A DNA stretch of 64,000 nt from G963662605 sp963662605 (GTDB taxonomy: Bacteria > Bacteroidota > Ignavibacteria > Ignavibacteriales > Ignavibacteriaceae). The DNA is taken from contig OY759785.1 of the NCBI GenBank assembly GCA_963662605.1, forward strand, positions 186,001 through 250,000, read 5' to 3'. Positions within the stretch are counted from its first letter, which is position 1, and every line of letters starts with the position of its first letter. Below are positions 47,824 through 57,130 of the stretch, one piece after another. Both the position numbers and the translations under genes were made by a program. The notes under the pieces were generated by a model. That model was not told where the DNA came from and did no database searches. It saw nothing but the letters and a program-made list of their open reading frames with translations.

Positions 47824-49911
47824 TTACTTCAGCAATATCATCTTTTTTGTCTGCATTGCGCCGTTGAATGAGAGGGAATAATAATACACTCCGCTTGATA
47901 ATCCAGCAGCGTTAAAACGGACGGTGTGTATGCCTGTATTTTCTTCTTTGTGTACGGGAGAGGCAATAAGTCTGCCTACAGCATCATAAATTTTTACATC
48001 AACCAGACCGCTTTTCTTCACTTCATATTGAATTGTTGTTGAGGGATTAAACGGATTGGGATAATTTTGTCCGAGAGTAAAATTAGTAACGGTCATATTA
48101 TTTGTCATCGCGCTTTCACGCACATCCGTTAATAGCGAAATATTATTGGTGAGTATTGAAGAATTGTCGCCACAGACATATAGTATGGTATCAACAAATG
48201 CCGCGCCGAGAAAGTTATTATATGTTGATGCAAATTGAGATGTCCATGTGCTGCCCGAATCGTTTGAATACAATACCGCACCGTAACCGCCAACGGCATA
48301 TACATTATTTTCAGATGAACCGGCAATAGAAGTTAGATCGGTTTCTGCGCCCGAGCTAACTGAATTCCAGGTTGTACCGCCATCGGTGGATTTAAGAATA
48401 ACACCGGAAGCTCCGGCAATAAACCCAAGACTTGAAGTAATCAGTCTTACTGAATTCAAATCGGTAGTTATACCTGCGGAGAGTGCCGTCCAGCTGCTTC
48501 CGCCATCTGTCGTTTTCAATATAGTTCCGCCCTCACCGACGCACCAACCGTTGTTGTCATCGGTAAAATATATATCAAGTAAAGTGTTGGATGTATTTGA
48601 GACCTGAGGCTCCCAGGTAGCTCCGCCGTCAATGGTATGCAATATCACACCCGCGTCGCCTGCCGCCCAGCCAATGAATGTATCCACAAACGCTACCGAC
48701 TTTAACGGGGTTGTTATATCGGTTTGCTGCTGTTCCCAGGTGTTTCCACCATCCGACGTATGAAGCATAACGCCCTCATCACCGGCTATCCAGCATTGGT
48801 CAGTACCTTTTGCATCAACACCATAAAATGTATCCATCGTAATATCATTTTGAATGGAAAACCACGACGCACCTTTATCGTCGGTTTTTACTATCAGTCC
48901 GTATTGCCCGACCGCATAACCCGTGGATGCATCGCCGAATGATATACCGTTAGCGCTTTCGGCTGTTGGGTTTGCAACACTACTCCACAAAGTCGAGGCG
49001 GCATCTTTCGCAATAATTATTCCGTATTCACCCGCCATATACAATTTTGTGCCGGCAGATGAGGCTGAATAGAAAGACGAGAATCCATTAATCGTTTCAG
49101 TTGACCATGTGGAGCCTGCATCAGTAGAGTGAACAAGGACACCGGTTTCAGCAGCGCCCCAGATTTCCGTTGCACTCAAAAACATGAGGTCAAAGATAAT
49201 ACCTGATTGACCGGTCGAACTATTACTCCATGTAGCTCCGCCATCTTTAGTGACTGCTACGGTTCCGCCTTCGCAAGCTATCACGCCAAAAGCAGAGGAG
49301 TAAAATTCTACACGATTTGGCTGTAAGCCTGTAGCATTGCTCTGAATCCAGCCCGTACCTGAATTGGTAGTTTTGTAGACAGTTCCGTCTGAAGTAACAA
49401 ACCAGCCGGTAGTAGAGTTGATGAAGTCCATACATTGTATATCAAAACCGGAGGATTCCGTTAAAAGCTGCTGCGTCCATGTATGACCGCCATCGGTAGT
49501 CCGGTACATTGAAGTAGTCGTTCCCGCAATCCAGCCATTCAGCTTATCAACAAAAACAACACTATTCAAAGTCTCCGGAGTGGCAAGTCCCATATCAACC
49601 CAACTATCACCGCCGTCAATAGTTTTGAATGCGGCGCCGTATTCTCCTACAATAATGGCCGTCAGCGAATCAAGCACCGCCACATCATATAAGTTGCCCA
49701 TGATGCCGTTATACTGCACACCCCAGCTTTGGCCACCGTCATACGTTGCCAAAATAGTTCCGGCATCACCAACCGCGAAACCGTAGGTGCCGTTATAAAA
49801 ACGCATTCTGTTTATATTGTTTCCCTGTGGAACCGGGTTAAGCCAGTCATACTGCTGACCGAATGCAAGCATGTGCAAAAGAAAAAGGAATCCAAATGTA
49901 TATCGAACCAT
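47824..49911 (-). CDS. Exported YCF48-repeat protein with T9SS sorting domain, copy A
   Basis: A 695-residue secreted protein. A signal peptide (about 1-18, ending AFGQ) precedes a long array (about 22-600) of YCF48/BNR-like beta-propeller repeats, each with a core like TSDGGNTWEQQ then a small G.I..T turn. A type A T9SS sorting domain (about 612-695) follows, with LGQNYPNPFNPSTTIQYEV and ending KKMILLK. It would be exported by Sec, cross the outer membrane by T9SS and be left on the surface or released. Its function is unknown; YCF48 repeats elsewhere bind protein partners. It is a paralogue of the next gene, of exactly the same length. Confidence 0.9.
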   Translation of the reverse strand: MVRYTFGFLFLLHMLAFGQQYDWLNPVPQGNNINRMRFYNGTYGFAVGDAGTILATYDGGQSWGVQYNGIMGNLYDVAVLDSLTAIIVGEYGAAFKTIDGGDSWVDMGLATPETLNSVVFVDKLNGWIAGTTTSMYRTTDGGHTWTQQLLTESSGFDIQCMDFINSTTGWFVTSDGTVYKTTNSGTGWIQSNATGLQPNRVEFYSSAFGVIACEGGTVAVTKDGGATWSNSSTGQSGIIFDLMFLSATEIWGAAETGVLVHSTDAGSTWSTETINGFSSFYSASSAGTKLYMAGEYGIIIAKDAASTLWSSVANPTAESANGISFGDASTGYAVGQYGLIVKTDDKGASWFSIQNDITMDTFYGVDAKGTDQCWIAGDEGVMLHTSDGGNTWEQQQTDITTPLKSVAFVDTFIGWAAGDAGVILHTIDGGATWEPQVSNTSNTLLDIYFTDDNNGWCVGEGGTILKTTDGGSSWTALSAGITTDLNSVRLITSSLGFIAGASGVILKSTDGGTTWNSVSSGAETDLTSIAGSSENNVYAVGGYGAVLYSNDSGSTWTSQFASTYNNFLGAAFVDTILYVCGDNSSILTNNISLLTDVRESAMTNNMTVTNFTLGQNYPNPFNPSTTIQYEVKKSGLVDVKIYDAVGRLIASPVHKEENTGIHTVRFNAAGLSSGVYYYSLSFNGAMQTKKMILLK

Positions 49912-50207
49912 ATGCCCTCTGAAGAATTGAGTGAACTGTGAAAGAATTATAAAAAGAACATTATTGTGCCAATACCAAAATTCATCGTCGTAGACGAAAA
50001 ATTATCGTATTCATCATTGGATTGAATTCGCACAATCAATGCATTGAGGAATAGTTCTATATGTAGTGAAGTCGCAAGACGCAGTGTCTTTTATATTGTG
50101 TTTTCATGGGTTGATAGCAAGCATCAACCTACTTGCATTTCGGCTGAACCGATTTGCCAAGTCTTAAAAATCCATTGTGTAACACGGTACAAGATAATAA
50201 CCCCGCG

Positions 50208-52295
50208 TTATTTCAGCAACACCATTTTTCGTGACTGCATGGCACCGTTGAGGGTGAGCGTATAGTAGTAAACTCCGCTCGGCAATCCCGCCGCATTAAA
50301 GCTGAACACATGCGTACCGGGGGATTCTTCTTTATGTACCGGCGCGGCAATCAACTTTCCGGTTTCATTATAAATCCTCACGTCAACCAGTCCGCTTTTC
50401 TTTACTTCATACCGTATAGTGGTTGAGGGATTGAACGGGTTCGGGTAATTCTGTCCCAGCATGAATGATGCGGGGTCCGTGTGGTTTAAAGCTATTGATT
50501 CGCGGACATCGGTTAACCCGGCAAGATTATTTGTCAGTATCGCCGAATTATCTCCGCATACAAATAATATCGAATCCATAATTGCCGCACCGTATAAATT
50601 ATAATATGTAGCCGCATATTGAGCCGTCCATATTGTACCGCCGTCATTTGAGTAAAAAACTTTTCCGGAATCTCCCACTGCGTATAAATTATTTGCGGAT
50701 GTTCCGACAACGAGAGCAAGATTTGTTGTTACTCCCAGATTAACTTTTACCCAACTTGCCCCGGCATCAGTTGTTTTTAACATCACACCTGAAGGTCCGG
50801 CTGCAAATCCAAGCGTTGAAGTCATCATTGAAACCGAGTACAAATTGCTTGATACAACACTTGCAGTTGTTGTCCAACTTGAGCCGCCGTTTGTTGTACG
50901 CATCATAATACCGCCGGCACCGACACACCATCCTTTATTTGCATCGGCAAAATGAATGCCGAGTAAATAATTAGATGTGTTTGATGTTTGTCTCGACCAG
51001 GTACTTCCGCCGTTGGATGTGTGCATAATAACACCGCCATCACCCGCTGCCCAGCCGTTGTTGTTATCAACAAACGAAATAGTGACAAGCGATGTTGTCA
51101 AGCCGGTCTCCTGCTGCACCCATGTTGTGCCGCCATCCGACGTGTGCAACAATACACCCTCATCACCAACAAGCCAACAATTGTTTTTATCGGTAACGGT
51201 CACTCCGTAGAACGAATCCTTTGTTATTCTATTATCTATTGTCGTCCAGCTTTTTCCTTTGTCCGATGATTTTACAATAAAACCGTCTTGCCCGACTGCA
51301 AAACCGGTTCCCGTTGATGTGAATGCTATCCAGTTCGCACTTTGATCGGTCGGATTGGCAACCACGCCCCAGGTTGAAGCCGGAGAATCTTTTTTTATAA
51401 TTATGCCGTATTCACCGGAAGCATAGAGAACCGAATTGTTTTTTGTGATTGCAAAGAATGAGGAATACTCGTTAACTGTTGTTATTGTCCATGTTGAACC
51501 GGCATCAGTTGAATGAATCAATTTACCGGTTTCTGCTGCTCCCCATATCTCCGTGGGACTGAGAAACAACAAATCATTAATGGAACCCGTAACTCCGGTC
51601 GAAACCATAGTCCATGCAGCCCCGCCGTTTGTCGTAATTGCGACAATGCCGTTATCGCATGCAGCCGCGCCAAGCGTAGAAGAGTAGAATCGTATGCGGT
51701 TTGAAGAGACGCCTAATGTTTTTTGCAGCGTCCAGTTTGTCCCGGCATTGGTCGTATGGTAAACAAGGCCCGCCTGCGAAACAAACCAGCCGTTGTTTGC
51801 GTCAACAAATGAGATGCCGACAATGTCTCCCGTAATGCCGCCGGATTGCAATTGCTTTATCCAGGTTGCGCCGCCATCCGTCGTGTGGTAAAGGGTTTTT
51901 GCATCGCCCGCTATCCAGCCGTTCATATTATCTACAAAACAAATCGCGTTGAGAGCGTTGCTTCCCTGAAGTTTCATGTCCTGCCAATTATATCCGCCAT
52001 CAGTTGTTTTAATTGCCTGCCCGTTGTCACCAACCGCGAAAGCATTCAGGGGATCAATAACGGCAACATCGTACATGTTGTCGGTAATAGCCTCATACTG
52101 CATATCCCAGGTCAGTCCCCCGTCGTATGTAGCCATCAGTGTTCCGGCATCGCCGACGGCAAAGCCATAATTACTACCGGTGAATTGAATCCGGTTAATG
52201 TTGTTGCCCTGAGGCACCGGATACAGCCAATCATATTCCTGTCCGGATACATACATAGTTATGGACAAAACCAATACCACACATAATCGTAACAT
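50208..52295 (-). CDS. Exported YCF48-repeat protein with T9SS sorting domain, copy B
   Basis: A 695-residue paralogue of copy A with the same architecture: signal peptide ending VSGQ (about 19), YCF48-like repeats with TTDGGYNWQDM and HTSNGGSTWSRQ cores, then the type A sorting domain with LGQNYPNPFNPSTTIRYEV and KKSGLVDVRIYN, ending RKMVLLK. The identical length and parallel motifs show a tandem duplication. A 296-base gap without a supported gene separates the two (49912-50207), so each probably has its own promoter. Confidence 0.9.
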   Translation of the reverse strand: MLRLCVVLVLSITMYVSGQEYDWLYPVPQGNNINRIQFTGSNYGFAVGDAGTLMATYDGGLTWDMQYEAITDNMYDVAVIDPLNAFAVGDNGQAIKTTDGGYNWQDMKLQGSNALNAICFVDNMNGWIAGDAKTLYHTTDGGATWIKQLQSGGITGDIVGISFVDANNGWFVSQAGLVYHTTNAGTNWTLQKTLGVSSNRIRFYSSTLGAAACDNGIVAITTNGGAAWTMVSTGVTGSINDLLFLSPTEIWGAAETGKLIHSTDAGSTWTITTVNEYSSFFAITKNNSVLYASGEYGIIIKKDSPASTWGVVANPTDQSANWIAFTSTGTGFAVGQDGFIVKSSDKGKSWTTIDNRITKDSFYGVTVTDKNNCWLVGDEGVLLHTSDGGTTWVQQETGLTTSLVTISFVDNNNGWAAGDGGVIMHTSNGGSTWSRQTSNTSNYLLGIHFADANKGWCVGAGGIMMRTTNGGSSWTTTASVVSSNLYSVSMMTSTLGFAAGPSGVMLKTTDAGASWVKVNLGVTTNLALVVGTSANNLYAVGDSGKVFYSNDGGTIWTAQYAATYYNLYGAAIMDSILFVCGDNSAILTNNLAGLTDVRESIALNHTDPASFMLGQNYPNPFNPSTTIRYEVKKSGLVDVRIYNETGKLIAAPVHKEESPGTHVFSFNAAGLPSGVYYYTLTLNGAMQSRKMVLLK

Positions 52296-52401
52296 AAGCC
52301 CTCTTTTGCTGCTAAATCAATAGTATCAGAATATATAAAACTCTATGCCTGCTATATTACCCTATGCCAATAACAGCAGGACATTAATTTGTATAAAATC
52401 C

Positions 52402-54285
52402 TTATTTAAGGAAAATCAATTTTTGCGTCTTGACACAGTTCGGCGTTTTTAGTGTATAGAAGTATACACCTGCATTATATTTTTTACTGTCGAGTTCAAC
52501 CGTGTGCGTGCCGGCTTTTTGATTGCTGTTTACGAGCACCGCGGATTCTTTACCCAGATTGTCACTGAGCGTCAGGCGGACTCTTTCAGCCTTCGGAATG
52601 GAATACGTTATTTTTGTAATTGAAGTAAGAGGATGAGTGTAGTTTCCCGATAATGAATATCCGTTTTCGGCTATACTCACGGATGCTGTGTCGGCTGCGA
52701 TTGCTTTAATCGGCAATGTAATACTGCTCGGATACTTCTTATTCATCACGATAGTATTGCGTGCGTTATGCAATACAGGCAGCACGTAGGGATTGGTATG
52801 CAAAAATGAATCGGCCGGAGTCGTATCAATATTGGTAAGTACAATTCTGATTTTACTGCCCGCTTTAAACAGGTGCGAATAAGAAACACCATCAACGCTA
52901 GCGTATTTTACTCCATCCCGCTTATGGTGTCTGTCGGTATAGTTGATACGCGTAACTAACTCTGCCGAATCCTGTTGCTTTACGTTCCATATTTGAAAAT
53001 TATATTGGCAAACCGGGGCATTACTTACATAATAAAGATTGAGCTTCGGCGTACCCACCAGAAGGCAATCCGTCTTCAATGGTTCGCTTTCAAAAATGAT
53101 AGAGTGCTTTGAAAATTTCGAGTTGAAAGATGTTCCGGCAAACCTGCTGTCAACTGCTTCCTCCATGCTTAAGGTTGAATCCTTCACCACATTAAGAAGC
53201 GTGCGCATGTCCTTCATTCCCGCGTGAGGAGCCAACGACAGCTTCCCGGCCGGAGTAAAATACAGGTTCACATTTTCAACGCCTGCGGGAGGCCACACGG
53301 GAGATTGGCTGCGATTAAATGTCCACATGTTGTTTTGTTTCGGAAACCTGCTGGCCGCAAAGATAAACTTTGCCGTATCAACTTCCGGATGGTGGTGTCC
53401 ATTCAGATAATAATCAATCCAATAACTAATGAGCGTTGAACGAAAATTTGTTTCTTCCGCCGCGGTATCGGATCCGTGCCCTTCAACAGCGCCCCAGTAT
53501 GCAATAAACGGCGAGTTAAATAATGCCGAGGCTTTAATGTTGCCAAGGGTGTTGAAAAATCTATCCTGCCAGGAATTTGAAATCAGAATCGGTACTCTGT
53601 TGTTTTTAACCTCCCCGAGAAAATCCCTGTTCCGCGGAAGGTAGTATGCTAAACTATCCCATGCTGATGATTTTTTTGAGAGCATCCATTTGCGCAGGTT
53701 CTGCACTTCGGGGGAATATCGTACAGTGGCAGAATCGTAGTTAACCGAAAATAACGCTGTTGTTTTGATGCAGCCGTTTTCAATCCAGCTTGTCGCAAAT
53801 TCCGGAGAGGCAATGTCGGAAATCACGGTAGCAACATTCAGTCCGTTGCATACCGCCATGTATGGTAGTATGCCGCCTTGCGATGCGCCGAATATGGCGA
53901 TTTTAGTTGAGTCCGCGAGCGTATCTTTTTTGATATAATCCACGACTTCAAACAAATCCTGCATTTCCGTTCTACTAATAAGATTGGAGAGTCCGGTTGA
54001 ATGTCCCTGTCCCCTTACGGAAAAACAGAACGTGTAGTATCCGAACTTAGCCTGCATCTGTGCCGCGTCCAGCTCATCCTCTTTCGCGTCGCCATATCCG
54101 TGCACATACAGGATGACGTTCCATTTTTTTGCCGGAGTAGTTGTAACTGGGATAAAGCGGGAGCAATCGAGCTTAACACCGTCCCTGAGTGTAATAAAAA
54201 AATCAGACCGGGTAACATTATACTGCGCCGTCACTATAGTGGTGCATGCAATAATTATTAGTATGATGTAACAGAATTTCCGCAT
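52402..54285 (-). CDS. Secreted alpha/beta-hydrolase (CocE/X-Pro peptidase-like) with T9SS domain
   Basis: A 627-residue secreted hydrolase. Signal peptide about 1-20; alpha/beta-hydrolase fold with the nucleophile elbow GASQGG at 133-138 (Ser135) after the NVILYVHGYGDAKE oxyanion region; a jelly-roll-like domain (about 330-530) as in CocE/X-prolyl dipeptidyl aminopeptidases (S15 family); and a type A T9SS sorting domain (about 545-627) ending TQKLIFLK. It probably hydrolyses peptides or esters outside the cell. The sequence between 54286 and 54404 has no gene. Confidence 0.88.
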   Translation of the reverse strand: MRKFCYIILIIIACTTIVTAQYNVTRSDFFITLRDGVKLDCSRFIPVTTTPAKKWNVILYVHGYGDAKEDELDAAQMQAKFGYYTFCFSVRGQGHSTGLSNLISRTEMQDLFEVVDYIKKDTLADSTKIAIFGASQGGILPYMAVCNGLNVATVISDIASPEFATSWIENGCIKTTALFSVNYDSATVRYSPEVQNLRKWMLSKKSSAWDSLAYYLPRNRDFLGEVKNNRVPILISNSWQDRFFNTLGNIKASALFNSPFIAYWGAVEGHGSDTAAEETNFRSTLISYWIDYYLNGHHHPEVDTAKFIFAASRFPKQNNMWTFNRSQSPVWPPAGVENVNLYFTPAGKLSLAPHAGMKDMRTLLNVVKDSTLSMEEAVDSRFAGTSFNSKFSKHSIIFESEPLKTDCLLVGTPKLNLYYVSNAPVCQYNFQIWNVKQQDSAELVTRINYTDRHHKRDGVKYASVDGVSYSHLFKAGSKIRIVLTNIDTTPADSFLHTNPYVLPVLHNARNTIVMNKKYPSSITLPIKAIAADTASVSIAENGYSLSGNYTHPLTSITKITYSIPKAERVRLTLSDNLGKESAVLVNSNQKAGTHTVELDSKKYNAGVYFYTLKTPNCVKTQKLIFLK

Positions 54286-54404
54286 TAGTATCTTGTTTTA
54301 CCAGAAGTTGCTTTCAGTTATTCATTATACACATGAATCAAACTGAAAGTTTAAAATTGTAGAATCAGTCGGCTAAACCAAAGCCAAGCCCGGTGCTTGC
54401 GTAC

Positions 54405-55841
54405 TTAAAACCCGATGCCCACGCCGAGATCAACCACCGAAGACGAGAAATCATTATACTGGTCGTTCGATTGATTGCGAAGCAGTGTGGTGTTGATAAA
54501 AACCTCCGCGTCAAGGTCGCCGGCTATTTTAATTTTCTTTGCCAGAGTCATCTCCAGCAACGATGTAATATCTTCTCTTTCTGCAGCCGATACTATACCC
54601 TTGAGCGTCAAGGCTTCGATGCCGAAATATTTTTTCGCTATCGTACCCTGAATTTGCAGTCTGCAATCAAACGGTAGTTTTTGGTGAATATTCAGAATTG
54701 CCTCATAGCCGTGATAGTTAAAACTATCATTATAAATATCCTCGGTTAAAAGTCCGGTATTCGCATACTGAGCAAGATAGCGCGCTTTCTTATTCCCCAG
54801 GTTAATCCTTGACAATGCAGTCAGAGAAACGTCGCCGCTGCCCCAGCGGACTTCGCCTGAAGCACCATAACTCACCTGCCACAAATTCATGGTGTTACCG
54901 GTGACAAGTATCTTTTTTGTTGAGGAGTTACCCGAAGAAACTGCGCCGCCTTTTCCTTTTCCTGAACCCGAAGCAGTATCCAGATTCTTTTTCTGCGTAT
55001 ACAGCGTGGTGTCGTAATCACTGTTCAAAAAGTACTTGTTACCCAGCGAAGCAAGGATGGAATAATTAAACGAGTTGCTCCGCGTGTTTCCGATTTGCAA
55101 TCTCAAATTATTCGTAACATTAGAGAGCGCCTCCAGATAGGAGTAATTGCGGATTTCCGCGGCATCCGAGATAGTATAATATCCACCGCTGCCCAATAGT
55201 TTATCCCGCCAAGAGGCGGATACTTTAAATAATTGGTTGTCGTATTCTTTATAGATGTTTTTATCGTGGCGCGCACCTACAGTAGCACCCAGATTAAGGT
55301 AGGCATTGGTGGAGTCATCAAACTCGCCCATTACTTCAAGCACTTCCTGCCCCACTGCGCTAATTACTTTTTTCAGATCGTCGGCGATGTTGAGGGTTAG
55401 CGTTTTATCTTGGGACGCGCTGCCGCTTATGTCGCCGGATTCATCAGTCGAATCCTCAACCGCGGTAGAATCCTCCGCCTCGGTCGAGTCCGTTTCCACG
55501 GCGGCTTCGGCGATTTGCGTTATTACCTTTTTTATTCTGTTTTCTTTGCTGAGAAAAACCCGTCCGTAATTAACAGACAGTCCATGTTCATAATAATTTC
55601 TTGCGGTCAGGGCATCAAACATTTGCAAAGAACCGACATATGAATAAACCAGCTTCGATGTATCCTTATCAAAAGCGTAGTTCATTTCAATATAATTCTG
55701 CAGCGCCCGGTCGCCCTGATGCTGATAATTATTCATGACATTTTCATTATATCCCGCACTCAAAGATTCATACATGCCGAACTGAGGAAAAGCGGTGCCC
55801 GCAAAAACAAACAGCGCGCAGAATATAATGAGTTTTTTCAT
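54405..55841 (-). CDS. Outer-membrane beta-barrel protein of the EPS operon
   Basis: A 478-residue exported protein, signal peptide ending near AFPQ (about 19), with an acidic low-complexity stretch (about 115-140, rich in Asp, Glu, Ser and Thr), then strand-rich, alternating sequence ending in VVDLGVGIGF, the usual outer-membrane barrel terminus. A second low-complexity loop (about 290-310, Gly/Ser/Lys) could be surface-exposed. No known family is recognised. Its start overlaps the stop of the GT2 synthase by four bases, so it is translated with it; this makes an export-pore or assembly role likely, though this is inference. Confidence 0.72.
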   Translation of the reverse strand: MKKLIIFCALFVFAGTAFPQFGMYESLSAGYNENVMNNYQHQGDRALQNYIEMNYAFDKDTSKLVYSYVGSLQMFDALTARNYYEHGLSVNYGRVFLSKENRIKKVITQIAEAAVETDSTEAEDSTAVEDSTDESGDISGSASQDKTLTLNIADDLKKVISAVGQEVLEVMGEFDDSTNAYLNLGATVGARHDKNIYKEYDNQLFKVSASWRDKLLGSGGYYTISDAAEIRNYSYLEALSNVTNNLRLQIGNTRSNSFNYSILASLGNKYFLNSDYDTTLYTQKKNLDTASGSGKGKGGAVSSGNSSTKKILVTGNTMNLWQVSYGASGEVRWGSGDVSLTALSRINLGNKKARYLAQYANTGLLTEDIYNDSFNYHGYEAILNIHQKLPFDCRLQIQGTIAKKYFGIEALTLKGIVSAAEREDITSLLEMTLAKKIKIAGDLDAEVFINTTLLRNQSNDQYNDFSSSVVDLGVGIGF

Positions 55842-57109
55842 TTTTGTTCTTTCTTTCGCTCAAAGCGGACAGTCTTGTCCCACTTTCTATCCTCTTTCTT
55901 AATGTATTCAATGTAGACCGCCTTAAGAACAATATAGATCCACAACTGGCAGTAACTGAAATACATCAACAAAATGATAAGAAAGTTTTTAAACTTGTCT
56001 TCCGAATCAAATGATACAGCGAGCATGATTTCTGCAATGAAAAGAATGAACGCCATGCCCCACACATAAGAATACGGGCCGGGAAGTGACATACTAACCA
56101 GATTGAGACCGCTTACAATAAACAATGTATCCGATATCAGAATCGCCGCAAAAAACACATAGTATAGTGAAAGTGTATAAAGCAGATCAAATCCAAGTCG
56201 CTTGTTTTTGAACTTCGGTATCTCTTTGAAAAATTTTCCGATAACGTAATTGTTTCCGCGCACCCAGCGGGTTCTCTGTTTAACCCAGACTTTCCACTTT
56301 TCGGGTTCCTGTTCGTAGGTTATTGCATAAGGAATAAATTTGATTTTATATCCTTCTTCATAAATACGGATACTTAATTCGGAATCTTCCGTTAACGCTT
56401 CTTCATCCCAGCCGTTCAGTTTATGAATGAGTGAAGTCCACATAACGAAGTTTGTTCCCGGCAGTGTTGCAACGTTATGCATCTGCCATCTGCCTGCCTG
56501 AAGCATAGATTGAAAACTTAATGTTTCAATATTAATAAAGCGAGTTAGCATGTTAACGTTCTTATTCACCGTGCGGAATTTTCCGAGCACGGCACCAAGT
56601 TCCGGATGGCGGACAAGATTCGCAACAAGATAGCGAAGCGCATCAGGATCGGGTGTGTTATCTGCATCATAGATAGCGATAACATCCGACTTCGCCTGCC
56701 TGATTCCCAAATTGAGAGCACGGGATTTCCCCTTTCCGCCTTCGCCTTTCGGCACATCAAACAATTCGACACGCCTGTCTATTGACGCGTAGTGTTCGAT
56801 GATTTCTTTTGTCCGGTCGGTTGAGCCGTCGTTGATAACGATGATCTGCAATTTATCTTCCGGATATTTGAGCTTCATCATCGCTTCGATGGTCGCGGTG
56901 ATAACGGTTTCCTCGTTATGAGCCGGAATAAGAATCGTGCAGCTCGGATAGTCTATATCCTCTTTATCAATTTCGCGCTTTTCTTTCAGCGACTTAACGA
57001 AATTGAAATATCCATACACGGTAAGAACAAACTGGTAGCCGATCATAAACCAGATGATGATGACCGCCACAACAAACAAAAAACTTAGGTCTATTTCGAG
57101 TGAATTCAT
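55838..57109 (-). CDS. Processive family 2 glycosyltransferase (polysaccharide synthase)
   Basis: A 423-residue membrane glycosyltransferase. Helix 1 (about 8-30), then the GT-A catalytic domain with NDGSTD (93-98), DAD (148-150), the base motif TED (240-242) and the processivity motif QRTRW (278-282), then three or four C-terminal helices. This is the pattern of cellulose, hyaluronan and poly-GlcNAc synthases (BcsA, HasA, PgaC), with no c-di-GMP PilZ domain. It would build and push a beta-linked polymer across the inner membrane. It is directly between the large deacetylase/hydrolase and the barrel gene. Confidence 0.92.
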   Translation of the reverse strand: MNSLEIDLSFLFVVAVIIIWFMIGYQFVLTVYGYFNFVKSLKEKREIDKEDIDYPSCTILIPAHNEETVITATIEAMMKLKYPEDKLQIIVINDGSTDRTKEIIEHYASIDRRVELFDVPKGEGGKGKSRALNLGIRQAKSDVIAIYDADNTPDPDALRYLVANLVRHPELGAVLGKFRTVNKNVNMLTRFINIETLSFQSMLQAGRWQMHNVATLPGTNFVMWTSLIHKLNGWDEEALTEDSELSIRIYEEGYKIKFIPYAITYEQEPEKWKVWVKQRTRWVRGNNYVIGKFFKEIPKFKNKRLGFDLLYTLSLYYVFFAAILISDTLFIVSGLNLVSMSLPGPYSYVWGMAFILFIAEIMLAVSFDSEDKFKNFLIILLMYFSYCQLWIYIVLKAVYIEYIKKEDRKWDKTVRFERKKEQK

Positions 57110-57130
57110 TATACAGTTTCTGCTTTTATG

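Noticed and set aside
47824..52295. YCF48 repeats as photosystem II assembly factor
   Set aside because: There are no photosynthesis genes; the signal peptide and T9SS domain make these secreted proteins, and the repeat is a general beta-propeller.
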